From positions 209,070,070-209,134,069 of the forward strand of contig CM022299.1 in the NCBI GenBank assembly GCA_011799875.1: a DNA stretch of 64,000 nt. Direction: 5' to 3'. Origin of the DNA: Thinopyrum elongatum. Taxonomy: Eukaryota; Streptophyta; Magnoliopsida; Poales; Poaceae. The position numbers and the translations under genes are program-made. Shown here one piece after another: positions 10,216 to 21,763 of this stretch. Each line of letters begins with the position of its first letter. The stretch's first letter is position 1. The notes under the pieces are model-generated. The model was not told the origin of the DNA and did no database searches. It saw only the letters and a program-made list of their open reading frames with translations.

Positions 10216-13200
10216 GAAAGCGCGCTCATCGAGTTCATCCATGAGAATCGGGACATTTTTGCATGGAAGCCTTCAGACATGCCTGGTGTACCGAGAGAAC
10301 TCGCTGAGCACACTCTTAATATTGATCCTAAGTTTAAGCCGGTGAAACAGCTTCTTCGCCGTTTTAATGAAGAGCGGCGTAAGGCCATTGGAGAAGAGGT
10401 GGCCCGGCTCTTGGCGGCCGGGTTCATTGTTGAAGTTTTTCTGTCAGAGTGGTTGGCTAACCCGGTACTGGTACTTAAGAGAAATGGCACTTGGCGTATG
10501 TGTGTGGATTATACAGACCTCAATAAAGCTTGTCCAGCTGATCCTTTTGCTCTTCCCCGTATCGATCAGATCATAGATGCCACGGCGGGTTGTGAGCGTT
10601 TGTGTTTTCTGGACGCCTATTCTGCTTACCATCAGATTAAGATGGCAGTCAAATACCAAGAGAGGACGGCTTTTATCACACCTTTTGGAGCTTTCTGCTA
10701 TGTGTCTATGCCTTTTGGGCTCAAGAGTGCCCAGGCGACTTATCAGCGTTGTGTCCAGAACTGTTTCCATAGTTAGATTGGACGCAATGTTCACGCTTAT
10801 GTGGATGATATTGTTGTGAAGTCCAGAAAGAAGGAGACTCTGTTGGATGATCTAAAAGAGACCTTTGATAATCTTCGGGTCTACAAAATGATGCTTGACC
10901 CGGCCAAATGTGTTTTTGGTGTACCTGCAGGCAAGCTCTTGGGTTTTCTAGTCTCTGAGAGAGGTATTGAAGCTAACCCGGAGAAGATTAAGGCTATTAC
11001 TTCATTGGCTAAGCCGGCATGTGTCAACGACGTCCAACGCCTGGCGGATCATATTGCAGCATTAAGCCGGTCCATAAGCCGCCTGGAAGAGAAGGCGATT
11101 CCTCTGTACCACATGATGAAGAAAACAGATCATTTTGTCTGGAGTGATGCCGCTAATGAGGCGTTTGAGGCGCTCAAAAAGTAGTTAGCTGAACCGCCTG
11201 TCCTTGCAGCTCCTGTTGAGAAGGAGCCCTTACTTTTATATGTGGCAGCTAATAGTAAGGTTGTTAGCGTGGCAATTGTTGTGGAACGCAAAGAAACGGG
11301 TAAGGAGTACCCAGTCCAGCGGCCGGCTTATTATGTCAGTGAGGTATTAATTGAGTCCAAGCAGCGGTACCCACATTGGCAGAAGTTGGTCTATGGGGTA
11401 TTCATGGCGAGTCGTAAGCTGAAGCACTATTTTCTAGGTCACCCTATTACTGTGGTCAGTTCTGCTCCCTTAGGAGATATTATTCAGAACAGAGAGGCCA
11501 CTGGCCGGGTTGCCAAGTGGGCAATAGAGCTTGGACCTCATGGCTTGAAATATATGCCAAGAACAGCAATCAAGTCTCAGGCTCTTGTGGATATCATCAA
11601 ATGATTGGACAGAATTGCAGACGCCTGAGGAGAAGCCAGATAACACATATTGGACTATTCATTTTGATGGGTCCAGGCAATTAGAAGGCTCGGGGGCTGG
11701 AGTTATTTTAACTTCCCCAAGAGGTGACAAATTCTGTTATGTTTTAAGGTTGATGTTTCCCTATACTAATAATGCGGCTGACTATGAGGCTCTGCTCCAT
11801 GATCTTCGGATGGCTAAGGAGATGAATCAAAGCCGGGTCAGGTGCTTCGGTGACTCAGATTTGGTGGCTCAGCAGGTATCAGGCACTTGGGATTCCAAAG
11901 ACCCGCTCATGGCGGCTTATCGCCGGGCGGTTGACAATATCGCTGGCTGTTTCAAAGGTTATCAGGTGGAACATCTTGATAGAAGAAAGAATGAGGCGGC
12001 TGATGCATTGGGCCGGCTCGGGTCTTAGCGTAAGCCGGTACCTCCCAATGTATTTCTTGACGTGTTGAGTCATCCTTCAGTCAAGTTGCCGTCAGAAGAG
12101 GATCTTGCTATTCCTGACCCGGAGGCACAGTTGGTGGCGGCTCTCCATGCTATTCCTGATTGGATAGTTCCTTACTTGGCTTATATGACCCGGGACGAGT
12201 TACCTGAAGATGAAACTTTGGCGAGGTAGATAACCCGGCGGTCTAAGTCTATGACTATTGTTAATGGCGAGTTACACCAATGCAGTGTCACAGGCGAGTT
12301 CCAGCGTTGTGTTTCTCCTAAAGAGGGTCGTGAGATTTTAAGGGAAATCCATGAAGGTGATTGTGGTCATCACACCGGCTCTAAATCTCTTGTGGCTAAA
12401 GCTTTCCGTCACGGATTTTATTGGTTGACGGCCCATGCTGATGCGGAAGACCTTGTCAGTAAGTGTGATGGCTGTCAGAAATTTTCTCGACGGGCTCATG
12501 TGCTGGCTCAAGAATTGAGGATGATTCCAATTACTTGGCAGTTTGCAGTTTGGGGGCTTGATATGGTTGGACATTTCAAGAGGTCTAAGGACAAGAAAAC
12601 TCACCTCTTGGTGGCGGTTGACAAATTCACCAAGTGGGTTGAGGCAGAGCCGGTCAGCAAGTGTGATGCGGCAACGACGGTTCAATTCATAAAGAAAGTA
12701 ATCTTCCTGATTCGGTTACCCTCATAGTATCATAACTGATAATGGCACTAATTTGTCTAAGGGCGCTATGAGAGAATTCTGTCAACAGGTGCATATTCGT
12801 CTGGACGTTTCCTTAGTGGCTCATCCACAGTCTAATGGTCAAGCTGAGAGGGCCAACCAAGAAATCTTGAGAGGTATAAAGCCCTGGCTTATGGTTCCTT
12901 TGCAGAGAACACCGGGTTGTTGGGTGGAGGAGTTACCTTCAGTACTGTGGAGTATCAACACCACCCCCAACAGGTCAACAGGCTATACGCCTTTCTTTAT
13001 GGTTTATGGGGCAGAGGTGGTTCTTCCAAGCGATATCCGTCATGACTCGCCTCGTGTGGCAGCTTATGTTGAAGCTGCTAATGAGATAGCATGTCAAGAT
13101 GCACTTGATGCATTGGATGAGGAGCGTGACCTTGCGGCGGCTCATTCGGCGATTTATCAGCAAGATCTGCATCGCTATCACAGCCGCAGAGTCAAGACAC

Positions 13201-13420
13201 GAACCTTTCAAGAAGGCGACTTGGTGCTCCGGTTAATCCAAGATCAAACAGATATGCACAAGCTATCCCCACCTTGGGAAGGACCTTTGTGGTCAGCAAG
13301 AACCTGAACAACGGGTCATACTACCTCATTGATATACGAGAACACAAGGACTCGCGTAAGTCGGAGGAGGAGACCCGTTGGCCCTGGAACATTGCTCATC
13401 TTCGGCCTTATTACACTTGA
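10216..13420 (+). pseudogene. Reverse transcriptase, RNase H and integrase of Tat element, broken
   Basis: RT runs from 10216 with LNKACPADPFALPRIDQI, FLDAYSAYHQI and the intact catalytic AYVDDIVVKS. RNase H lies at about 11650-12025 (IHFDGSRQLEGSGAG, RRKNEAADALGRL). Integrase is at 12251-13420 with the His-Cys zinc finger (ending CDGCQKF), the catalytic Asp residues in GLDMVG and ITDNGT, the Glu in NGQAERANQEI and a C-terminal PWEGP segment. In-frame UAG stops occur at 10774, 11182, 12026 and 12227. Frameshifts lie near 11595, 12705 and 13290. There is no chromodomain before the final stop at 13418-13420. It encoded the cDNA synthesis and integration enzymes but is dead. Confidence 0.88.
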
Positions 13421-14554
13421 GCCACCGGCTCTTGTCGTTGTACATACTTCTATCAATGTATATATTATGATCAATATAATAAAGCCGGCATCCCTGATAA
13501 TTCAGGGCCTCTGTCATTTCATTTCTAAGTATCTGAGTCTTTATTATTTGTTCATAAGGTCACTTGGGGGCTTCCAACCCACCAGGTTTAGCTTTCATAC
13601 CCTCTTGACCAGGCATGGACGCCGAATCCCGAGTTATCCTGCCTGTTTGCACGATGCTACTCCACCAGGTAATCCTGAGTGACCCGCCGTACTCTTAATA
13701 GTCAATCTTTTTCAAGACCCTGAACTTGTCAAGGTTAAAACGGCGGTTTGTCACGTGAGGGCCGGCTTACGGTGAGCAAGGATTAACTCTAAGGCTATGC
13801 GGCCTATGAAAGCACTTGGGTTTTAAGGCTGTGCGGCCTATGAAAGCACTTGAATTTTTTCTTCTGAATATTTGGGATTTGTATCGTTTAAAGATTTTTT
13901 CTGCTTGAGTGTGTTTTTTATGGTTCGGGCCATGCAACCCTGATTATATGACTCATATTTGAGCATTTTTGGGTTTGGTAACCCTCCCTGATAGCGGACT
14001 TTAAGTCGCCAGGATATGTTTGCCTTGAGCAATCAAAATCATGAAATTTCATGACTTCGGGTTGATACCCACTCCGGACTATAATTATCAAGGCATCACC
14101 ATGGTATTAATCTACAGGTATGTCTTTCAATAATCGTATGAATATTTGGGGTTTGGTAACCTGCCCTGGCTTTAGACTTTAAGTCGCCAGAATGTTTTGG
14201 CTTCGATAGCCTTTACTCTAGTCTTTCTATAAAAAAAATTTGAAAATTATTATATTGGGGTTTGTTACCCGCCTTGGCTTAAACCGCCAGGGCATATGTT
14301 GTTTAACTTGTGTGCAAGAAATAGGAAAATATTGATCTGACCCACATAAACGCTGATATTATGAGAAAGCACAGTGGCGGATCACAAATCACAAGGTTAA
14401 AAATATGCGTGAAGGCATAATAGGGCAGATCATTGTTTTATGCTATCCTATTACAAAGGCATAGCTCTGGGCCTTCACACAAGTGTTAGACTGCAAATGT
14501 TTCAAGACGCATGTTCCCATAAGCCGGCCTGAGAGCCGCCCCGATCACCACTGT
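13421..14554 (+). other. Non-coding spacer after pol of Tat element
   Basis: No gene is seen. Three diverged copies of a GGGTTTGGTAACC ... GACTTTAAGTCGCCAGG module occur near 13969-14015, 14150-14197 and 14257-14300. The stretch near 13450-13780 is shared with the truncated element at 3690-4070 on the other strand. Confidence 0.6.
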
Positions 14555-17500
14555 CTACTCTTCCCCTGGCTTTTTCAAAGATTGCGGGTCATCCTGCGCC
14601 GGCTCTTCTTCTTCATCTATCATCTGGAGATCATCCATTGTCCAATCGATCCCGGTTAACGCTTCAAAACTGGCTTCATCATTGAGAATAAGGGAATGAT
14701 CAACGTCAGGAGCAAAAATATGCTTATGCCGAGGGGGGGATGAGATTGACAGGGTTGAAAGTCGGCGGCGGAATCTTCTTGTTGTGCTCGTCATAAGCCA
14801 CCATGTAGTTAGCCAGGTTCAGCTCTTCCACCAGTTTGCAGGCCACAGGCCGCATCTCATGAACGCATTGGTTGAAGTCCTTCTCTTCAAACAGCGACTT
14901 ATCATCCTTAAATTCAGGGCATCCGGTGGCAATCTCCTCCGGGTCAAGTTCTGAGGCCCATGCTTTCGCATGGCCAAGAGCAACAAGAGCTCCGGCTCGG
15001 GCAGATGATAGTCTCTATTCTTCAATTTGGTTTGGAAGAGTGGAGAAATGATCAAGCACAGCTTTAATATGACTTGGCGGTTTTCGGTTGCCTCCTAACG
15101 CCACCAAACTACAGAGAGCGCCACTATATAGCTGCTCTGTGAAAGAATAGATGGCCTTCAGCTTCGACAGCATATCTTGCCCAAGACTTGCACTTCTGGG
15201 GCCTGTACATTCATTTATGCAAGAAAGATTGAGAATTGCTTGGCGGTTTATAATGATAATACAACAGAAGTGCGAACTGAATATGAATCTTACCAAAGAT
15301 GGCGGCTGTCATATGAGTAATATGTCCCTTTAAGCCGGCCAGCTCTTCAGCAACCGGTTTAAGTTGGGCTTCTACATCTTGTGCATGCTTCATTAAGTCT
15401 GCCTTCTCTGTCTCGAAGGCGGCTCTCTCGGTAGCAAAATCGGCCTTGAGCTTCTCATTCTCCTTCATGGCAGACTGAAATTTTGCTTCTGCTTTAACAG
15501 TCTCAGTTTCTTGATGTTTAATTCTCTTGGCTAAGTCGCCCAGCTCTGCATCCTTCAAAGATAAAGCCTCTTGAGGAAACAAGTCAGATATGACAGGTCA
15601 GGATTCACATCTTACTCCATAAAAAGGCTACAAGTCCCAAGCACATTATAAACAATATCCTTGGCACTTGGGGGCTAATGTAGGTCAGTTTTTGCTTTCT
15701 GACCCAGCTCAACTTGTCAGTTTAAGCCGGCCATTGGGGGCTACATATTTGGATTTCTTAAAATAAAAGCCTCGGCTCAACTTATCAGTTTAAGCCGGCC
15801 CTTGGGGCTACATATTTGGATTTCTTAAAGTAAAAGTCCCGGCTCAACTTATCAGTTTAAGCCGGCCCTTGGGGGCTACATATTTGGATTTCTTAAAGTA
15901 AAAGTCCCGGCTCAACTTGTCAGTTTAAGCCAGCCCTTGGGGGCTACATGATTGGATCTTACTGGATAGGTTAAACAGAAGGATTGCAATTTGGACATTA
16001 TTTTGAAAGTCTACAGCATATTCCCGTTGTTCCTATCCTCTAGACTTGGCGGCTAAATGGATACATATGAAGAAGGATTAATAGCCATACCTCATAACGC
16101 TCCCTCATGAGGTTCACTAAGCCAGCTTCCAGGTCACGGCTAGTATGGAGGCCGTGAAGGTAGCTTGCGTGAATATCACCAGCGCCAAGAGCAGCATAAC
16201 TTTCCAAGTCCAGTTTCAATTTACTTCCTGCTGGCGGCTCTTTTTTGGCACTGTGCTTAGCCAAGACTGTGGGGTTTCCTGGCTCTGTGTAACCCGTGCC
16301 AGTAATAAGGACGTCTTTGGCAGTCTTGTCCAGAATAGCCTCCTCGATAGGCTTGGCAGGGCTTGGCGGCTTAGGGCTCGGCAAATCAGCATCTGTGTTC
16401 ATTGGATCCACAGTGGCGTTATCAGTGTTTAGCGGCAGGTCATTAGCAGCGTCCACAGGATTCTCAACTGAAGCTTCTGAGACTATTAGCGCCTGCTTCT
16501 CTGGCTCGTTCACCTTGGGGTCCTCTGACGGTCCACCCATCTTCAATTTCTTGCCAGTCTTGGCTACACCATTGAAAGAAAGGTGTATAAGAATATGAGC
16601 ATGTCATCATAAGGTATTAACCAGCAAATGAAAATCTCTTACCCATGAGCAATCTTGAAGGTAGGAAACTGGGTGCCAGTTGAGTCGCCAGAGGATGAGT
16701 GTGAAGTTCCCTGATAATTTGAGTCGGACGAGTTAAGTGGTTGACGAATGAGACCCGCCTTTGGAAAAGAAAGAGTAGGATTTAGAAGCACCTCGTGGCG
16801 GCGTTTGCGAGGAACTGGCGTATTTGGTAAGCCGGAGACCAATTCCTCGATACCATCACTCCGGATCTTGCGCCTAGCTTCGTGCTGTTGTTTCTTCAAA
16901 ATAAAGTGGGGATCCAAGTAAGCAAGAGGGTGAGAAAACCTTACTTTCTGGGTCACCTGCAGAGTTTTCTGTCTTGGCAAGCGTTCTGAGTCGAAGGAAT
17001 TGATATTTACCTCTGCGGCGTTTGCCGGGCTGGTCTCCGCATCATCCTGAGAGGAATCAGCGTCAATAAGTTGCATAAATAAAAAGCCAAGGGAATCAAG
17101 TTCTACCTCCGACTCGTCATCCAGGGTGAATAAGTCTGTTGCATTAGGCTTCTTTCCTTTGGTCTTCTTTGGAGCTTGGTTTTGGTTCTGGCCTTTTTTG
17201 CTGGTTTATCCTGTGATTTCTTATCCTGCAGCTTCTTACTCCAGAAGGAAGAGCCGGCCTGAAAACACAGATGATAATGAGAAATGGTATAATTTATAAG
17301 GAAATGTTAAGTACAATAATGAGAGGCTTGAAATACTTACGTCAGGAGCTGGATTGAGAGTGCAAAAGGGGTTTAGGCCTGACTTGCTGCAGTTTTTGAG
17401 GCTCTCCCCAAGTAATGATTTGGTCATCTGGTTGATCTCTTGGTCTTCAAGACGTGTTGGATTATACCTCTGGGGGTCCTTTACGTCACATGTATATTCA

Positions 17501-18245
17501 CACATTAAGCCGCTGCGGTGGCTCAAAGGCATGATCCTCCAAGCAACCCAACATCAGACCAGGTCAACTCCAGTTAAGCCGTTGGCTAACAAAGCCCTTA
17601 TTTTTGAAAAGGTTGGCGCGTATTTGGCTCGTTCTGTGGCGCTGATCCGGTCAGGGAGTGGGTGCCTTGGGCTGAGCCGGCAAGTGCGGAAACCCGGCAG
17701 AGGATTTTCACCCGCTGGAGAAGTGTCTTGGCAGTAGAACCAAGTTTGATTCCAGTCCTTGGGATGGCTGGGTAGTGCTGCTGCAGGAAAGATAGTGTCT
17801 CTCCGCCTCTGGATTGAAACCCCGCCAAGCTCAAGGCAGTGTCCACCTGACATCTCGGTCTGGCGGTTCAAGTAATAATACTCTCTGAATAAATCAACGT
17901 TGGGCTCCTCTTGAAGATACACTTCGCAGAAAACTTGGAAGTTGCAGATATTGGAGACAGAATTGGGGCTGAGATCTTGAGGGTGTAGTTGATAGAAGCT
18001 CAAAACGTCTCGGAAGAATTTTGATCCGGGTGGTGAAAAATAGCAAAGTAGGTGATCTGCAAAGATTACAACCTCACCGTCTTTGGGTTGAGGTGGAACC
18101 TCAGTTCCCGGAACACGCCAGTGAATGATGTCTTTTGCTGGTAAGACACCCACAGTGACATATTCATTCAGGGACTGCTCAGTAACAGTAGAAGCAACCC
18201 AATCACAAGAGGTGGTGGTCTTAGTCATTTTTTGCCAAATGAACC
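14555..18245 (-). pseudogene. Antisense spliced gene of Tat element (gypsy-type transposon protein family)
   Basis: The coding start is the ATG at 18228, and the first coding exon runs to 17341, where the minus strand shows GTAAGT. Its protein (GVLPAKDIIHWRVPGTEVPPQ, FSPPGSKFFRDVL, NRQTEMSGGHCLELGG) matches the grass family annotated as 'putative gypsy type transposon' (Transposase_28 type). That family is known as an antisense ORF in Tat-lineage elements, and its role is unknown. Further exons can be read at about 17258-16643, 16563-16091, 15580-15298 (a coiled coil: LKDAELGDLAKRIKHQE) and 15235-14557, each with plausible GT/AG borders. An in-frame TGA (17556-17554) replaces an expected Arg, and a TAG lies at 15017-15015, so this copy is probably inactive. 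Confidence 0.75.
15718..15961 (+). repeat. 68-bp tandem repeat, 3.6 copies
   Basis: Units start at 15718, 15786, 15853 and 15921. Each contains CAGTTTAAGCCGGCC and GGGGGCTACATATTTGGATT. It falls in a predicted intron of the antisense gene. Confidence 0.8.
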
Positions 18246-18848
18246 CTGAGAGTGAAAGATTGGAGGGTTGATGTTACAATGGTAAACCGCCCAACAGTTA
18301 AAGAAATAAGATTACAGTGACTCTTATAAGAGATGGAGGTAAATAAGCATTGTTAACTCGGTGAAGCATCAGCAGGTTATGGTCATGATTACTGATTGGA
18401 AAGATACTGGAGGTTTAAGCATTTGTGAATAAGCCGGCTGGTACTTGGCGGGTTACAAAATGTGTTGCTTTGAGCCACCTATGTTTAAGTGATCAACATG
18501 ATCTCTACAGATCTGGATTTGAGCAGGATTTCACTAAGTACTAAACAAACAAGTTTCACGGGTCGTACTTATAATTTTGGATCTACGGCGATTCAGAAAA
18601 CAGACAGAAATTGCTAAAACTAAAACATAGAGGATGAACTACTGCGTGGAGGAGTGAATCTCAGAAAGAATGAATGGATCTATGATTGATAGTAAATATG
18701 AAAGCGGTCGAAGCATGATTTCGGTATTGCATCTGGATTCAACTAAGACAATAAGATAGATGAACTATGGGTGAGAGCGACGAACGCCGATGAACACCGA
18801 AGAACTGAGAAACCCTAATGTATATTGGGAACTGAGGGAGATGCGTAC
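18246..18848 (-). other. Predicted leader intron of the antisense gene
   Basis: On the minus strand, AG|GTACGC at 18849/18848 is a good donor and TTTCACTCTCAG|GG at 18246/18245 a good acceptor. The ATG lies 17 bases after the acceptor. This predicts a 603-bp intron in the 5' untranslated region. Confidence 0.55.
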
Positions 18849-19025
18849 CTGGTGATGCCGATGGACAGCGAAGGGGCACCGCAGTTTTCTGGTCGAGATC
18901 AGGTTGATGCAGCGGCCAAGATGAAGTGGTTGACTGGGGCGGCGGAGCTCCGGCGGTGTCGGTCGTCGCGAGGAAGAAGAAGAGGAGCAGGCGGGGGTAA
19001 AAGTGAAAAAGAACCCCCTCATGCC

Positions 19026-19033
19026 TATTTATA
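19026..19033 (-). promoter_or_regulatory. Antisense promoter TATA box
   Basis: On the minus strand CTTATAAATAGG reads as a plant TATA box. A CT-rich leader with CTCCTCTTCTTCTTCC and the predicted leader splice donor at 18848 follow. It lies about 275 bp inside the 3' LTR boundary and points back into the element, in the right place to drive the antisense gene. Confidence 0.55.
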
Positions 19034-19307
19034 AGGAAAAAGTGAAACAGTGAATGGCAAGCGCGGAAATTGAGGAGGCATCATCATTATCTTGACAGCG
19101 GAAGCGCCTTGATTCTCGAAATAGCTGATTAATGCAAAGATCCATTGTGATGTGATAAGGTTTTTTCTGGAATCAACGGCGTGACGTCATCTCTCTGTTA
19201 TGGCGGGTTATATAAGTTTATCACGTTAAGAGTTGAAAAGTCTAAAAGAATTGCCAACTGAAGAATGGAGATTGACATGAACAGGTTCAAATCAATCTGG
19301 GGCCTAA

Positions 19308-19825
19308 TGTTGGGGATATAACCCCGTGATATGACCCGCCCAGGAGGGGCTGGGTCATATTGTAGGCGACTTATAACTGAAGGCCCAGTAAGGCTTACAA
19401 GCGGGCTATTGAAGGCCCATGACCCGGGGGCGACTCAGCACCTGAAGGTGTGAGCTGCCTGATGATAGCTTGCCCAACAAGGCGAGGTAATTTAGAGATA
19501 GGGTCGGTTACGTTGTGTAATATGATCCGGACTCTTGTAAGCCGCCGAACCTCGACCTGTGTATATAAAGGCGAGACCGGCGGCGGGTTAACTCAAGAAA
19601 CGATCGATTGAGAGCTAGGTCAAGCGGATTAGCTCCCTTGTAATCGAAACTCAAGCAATACAACTAGAAGCAGGACGTAGGCTTTTACCTCGTTGTGAGG
19701 GGCCGAACCTGGGTAAATCCTTTGTGTCCTTTTGTCCCGTCCAACCCCTTCGAGCTAACCTACGTTGCGATGGCTCCACACCTAAGTCCTTTCACTAGGG
19801 CATCTGCCATGATAAACCCATGACA
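19308..19825 (+). repeat. 3' LTR of Tat element
   Basis: The LTR starts TGTTGGGGATATAACC and ends CCATGACA. It is preceded by a purine-rich tract (TCTGGGGCCTAA) that would prime plus-strand DNA synthesis and is followed by the target duplication GAGGT (19826-19830). Confidence 0.92.
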
Positions 19826-19830
19826 GAGGT

Positions 19831-20470
19831 GGAAACAGAGGAGAATACGCTCAGCGAGGGCAACTCGATGCGCGGCGGCAGCCAGGCAGTGCTGGTGTGG
19901 CTGCTCACCACGGAGGTGAGGCAGTGAAGGAGAGGCGACTTGAGGCCGCGGTATCTTGGAAGCGAAGACCGCTTGGAAGCGTGGGCGTAGAAGCGGCCCG
20001 GAGCGGCACGACTAGGAACTGGCTCAAGGCCGCATCGACAACTCGTGGTGCAGCCACAGAAGTGACGACGGCGGCCAGCGGCTCAACTAGGCCGAGCAAG
20101 GGGCCGCTCGAGGCAGTGGAGGCAGAGGGGGTGGGCCAGCAAGGCAGCCCGCGTCAGAGGCGATTGGTGATTTCAGCGCGAGGCTGTGGCGGCTTGACAA
20201 AGCCGCGGAGCTGGCAGCTCGCAATGGCGATGGTGAAGACCGGCAGCTCGGAACTTTGCAAGGCAAACGGGGGCGACTCCAGAGTAGCGGCGGAGGCGAC
20301 CGCGAGGTCAGGGTGGCTTGGAACGACGGTCGCGGTGGATCGATAAAGCATCTTGGAGGTGTGGTGAGGCTGCGACGGCGCTGGCGGCTTGGCCATAGCA
20401 GAAAAGGCGACGCACGGAGGGTCGAGGCAGGGCCGCGAGCCAGCGAGGTGAGCGGAAGGAGGTGATGCCG
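19831..20470. other. GC-rich chimeric DNA next to the eRF1 fragment
   Basis: This is strongly GC-rich and open in several frames on both strands, with no domain I recognise. On the minus strand it follows directly after the eRF1 fragment, where the next conserved eRF1 residues would be expected, so it is unrelated sequence joined to that gene piece. This looks like a captured or rearranged gene fragment set. The minus-strand frame 20602-20087 is an artefact that runs from LTR sequence through the eRF1 piece. Confidence 0.5.
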
Positions 20471-20547
20471 CAAAGTTTCAACAGCACCCATTTCAAGAGC
20501 CTTTAGGGTGTCATCCACTCCAAAGACGTACTTCCCAATATCGTGAC
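20471..20547 (-). pseudogene. eRF1 (translation release factor) fragment
   Basis: The minus-strand peptide contains GKYVFGVDDTLKALEMGAV, which is eRF1-like. eRF1 is the cytosolic class-1 release factor that recognises all three stop codons. Only about 25 codons lie here and about five more at 42850-42864. The two parts were contiguous before the minus-strand element at 20548-42849 inserted, as the GTGAC duplication shows. Downstream of ETL the sequence stops matching eRF1. It is a fragment with no possibility of function. Confidence 0.75.
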
Positions 20548-21763
20548 TGATAGGTGGGAACCCGATGAACGAGTTCACGCCCGAGGGTGGCCCGATCTTC
20601 ACGTCGTAGGATCGAATCAGGAGGGATAACTAGCTGCAAGCAGCCGGGATAACTAGTTTTATACCTGCCAAGGTTGGATGCAACCCGTACGTTGGGGATG
20701 GCTGACCGAAGCTACAAGAACTCCAACCCGCTGTCCAAACAATCGCAGAACCACAAACCGGGACTAATCCACACAAAATGGCCAGAACCATAGAGCACGA
20801 ACTAGGGGGAACCATAGGCTCCTTCTCGCGAATCCGAATGAACTCACAAGAGCAAAGGTAGCAAGATCTCTCGGATCTCTCTAGCAGTCTTGCTGCATAA
20901 GCTTGTAACTGAATGGTTTGACAAAAGGTTTTCTAGAGGATGGGGGAGATGGGGGTTTTATACATGGACAACCCCCCTTAGCTAGGTGTGAAAATGGTTT
21001 CAAAAGTAAACAGGTTTGCATGGCTTCCTTGGGGGAATAATCAGTCAACTTTGGGAGTTGTTGGAGAGCTCCTCAGAAATTCGCGAAGCCTTGACAGCCT
21101 GGACACCTTCCACGAGAATGACTACAGCTTTTGACTCACAACTCCAAATGAGGTGAGGTTTTTTGCATTGGAAAGATAATTTGATGTAGCTTCTGTTGAT
21201 GTACCCCTATGGCCCCGTCTCTCTACCACATGGGTGTGGCACAATGAGATATCAGAGGTAAAAACTGACAGCATCAGCTTCACTTGAAACTTGTTTTCTC
21301 CAAACCTGTTCCTCCAAACCGGTTGCTTCAAGAGATCATAGGTTGTTGGATTTCTTCCATGTGATACCTAAGTTCAACCAACAATGATGGGGATGAAAGT
21401 GCAGCCATGTATTCAAGATTATAGTATGAACTTAAGTTAGTGTTCACCTGGGCATGTGTTTGCTTGATTCGGCTTAGTAATTCTTTCCAACTAAATTTTG
21501 CACATTTCTGAAATGTCGTGTATGATGTACTCATGTGCTCATCATCCTCCCTCCCTTGATGAAGAGTCGTCCTCGACTCTCTTTGATCTACAAAAGATAA
21601 GTAGAAGGGAAGTAGATAATATCCATGCAAAGGAATAATGCAATCCTCATTTGTAGCTTTCACCTTAGAATTGTGTTGCATCTGATCATGCATTTGTTTA
21701 TCACAACTTGGATTTTTTCTAGGGATGATTGGTGTTGTTACCATGACCGAGATGTACTCATCA
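20548..21763 (-). repeat. 3' LTR of the minus-strand non-autonomous element
   Basis: On the minus strand it starts TGATGAGTACATCTCGG at 21763 and ends CCCACCTATCA at 20548. A TATA box (TATAAAA) is at 20962-20956. A purine tract AGAGAGGGGGGA directly precedes it (21775-21764). Confidence 0.85.

Larger units (their letters stand above)
6356..19825 (+). mobile_element. Complete Tat-lineage Ty3/gypsy retrotransposon, decayed
   Basis: LTRs of 519 and 518 bp bound a 13.5-kb element flanked by 5-bp target duplications GAGGT (6351-6355 and 19826-19830). Domain order is gag, protease, reverse transcriptase, RNase H, integrase with no chromodomain. A long 3' region carries an antisense gene, which is typical of the Tat (Grande/RIRE2-like) lineage. 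The LTRs differ at roughly two dozen positions by eye (about 95% identity), and gag-pol has several stops and frameshifts, so the copy cannot act alone. It sits within GC-rich DNA that ends in an eRF1 fragment. Confidence 0.92.

Noticed and set aside
10213..12229. Reassigned UAG codon (UAG read as Gln)
   Set aside because: A nuclear plant genome uses the standard code, and frameshifts in the same copy show ordinary decay. CHG deamination explains the bias.
20087..20602. 171-codon minus-strand frame as an eRF1-related gene
   Set aside because: It starts in the LTR at 20548-20602, passes through only 25 eRF1 codons, then reads GC-rich DNA unrelated to eRF1.
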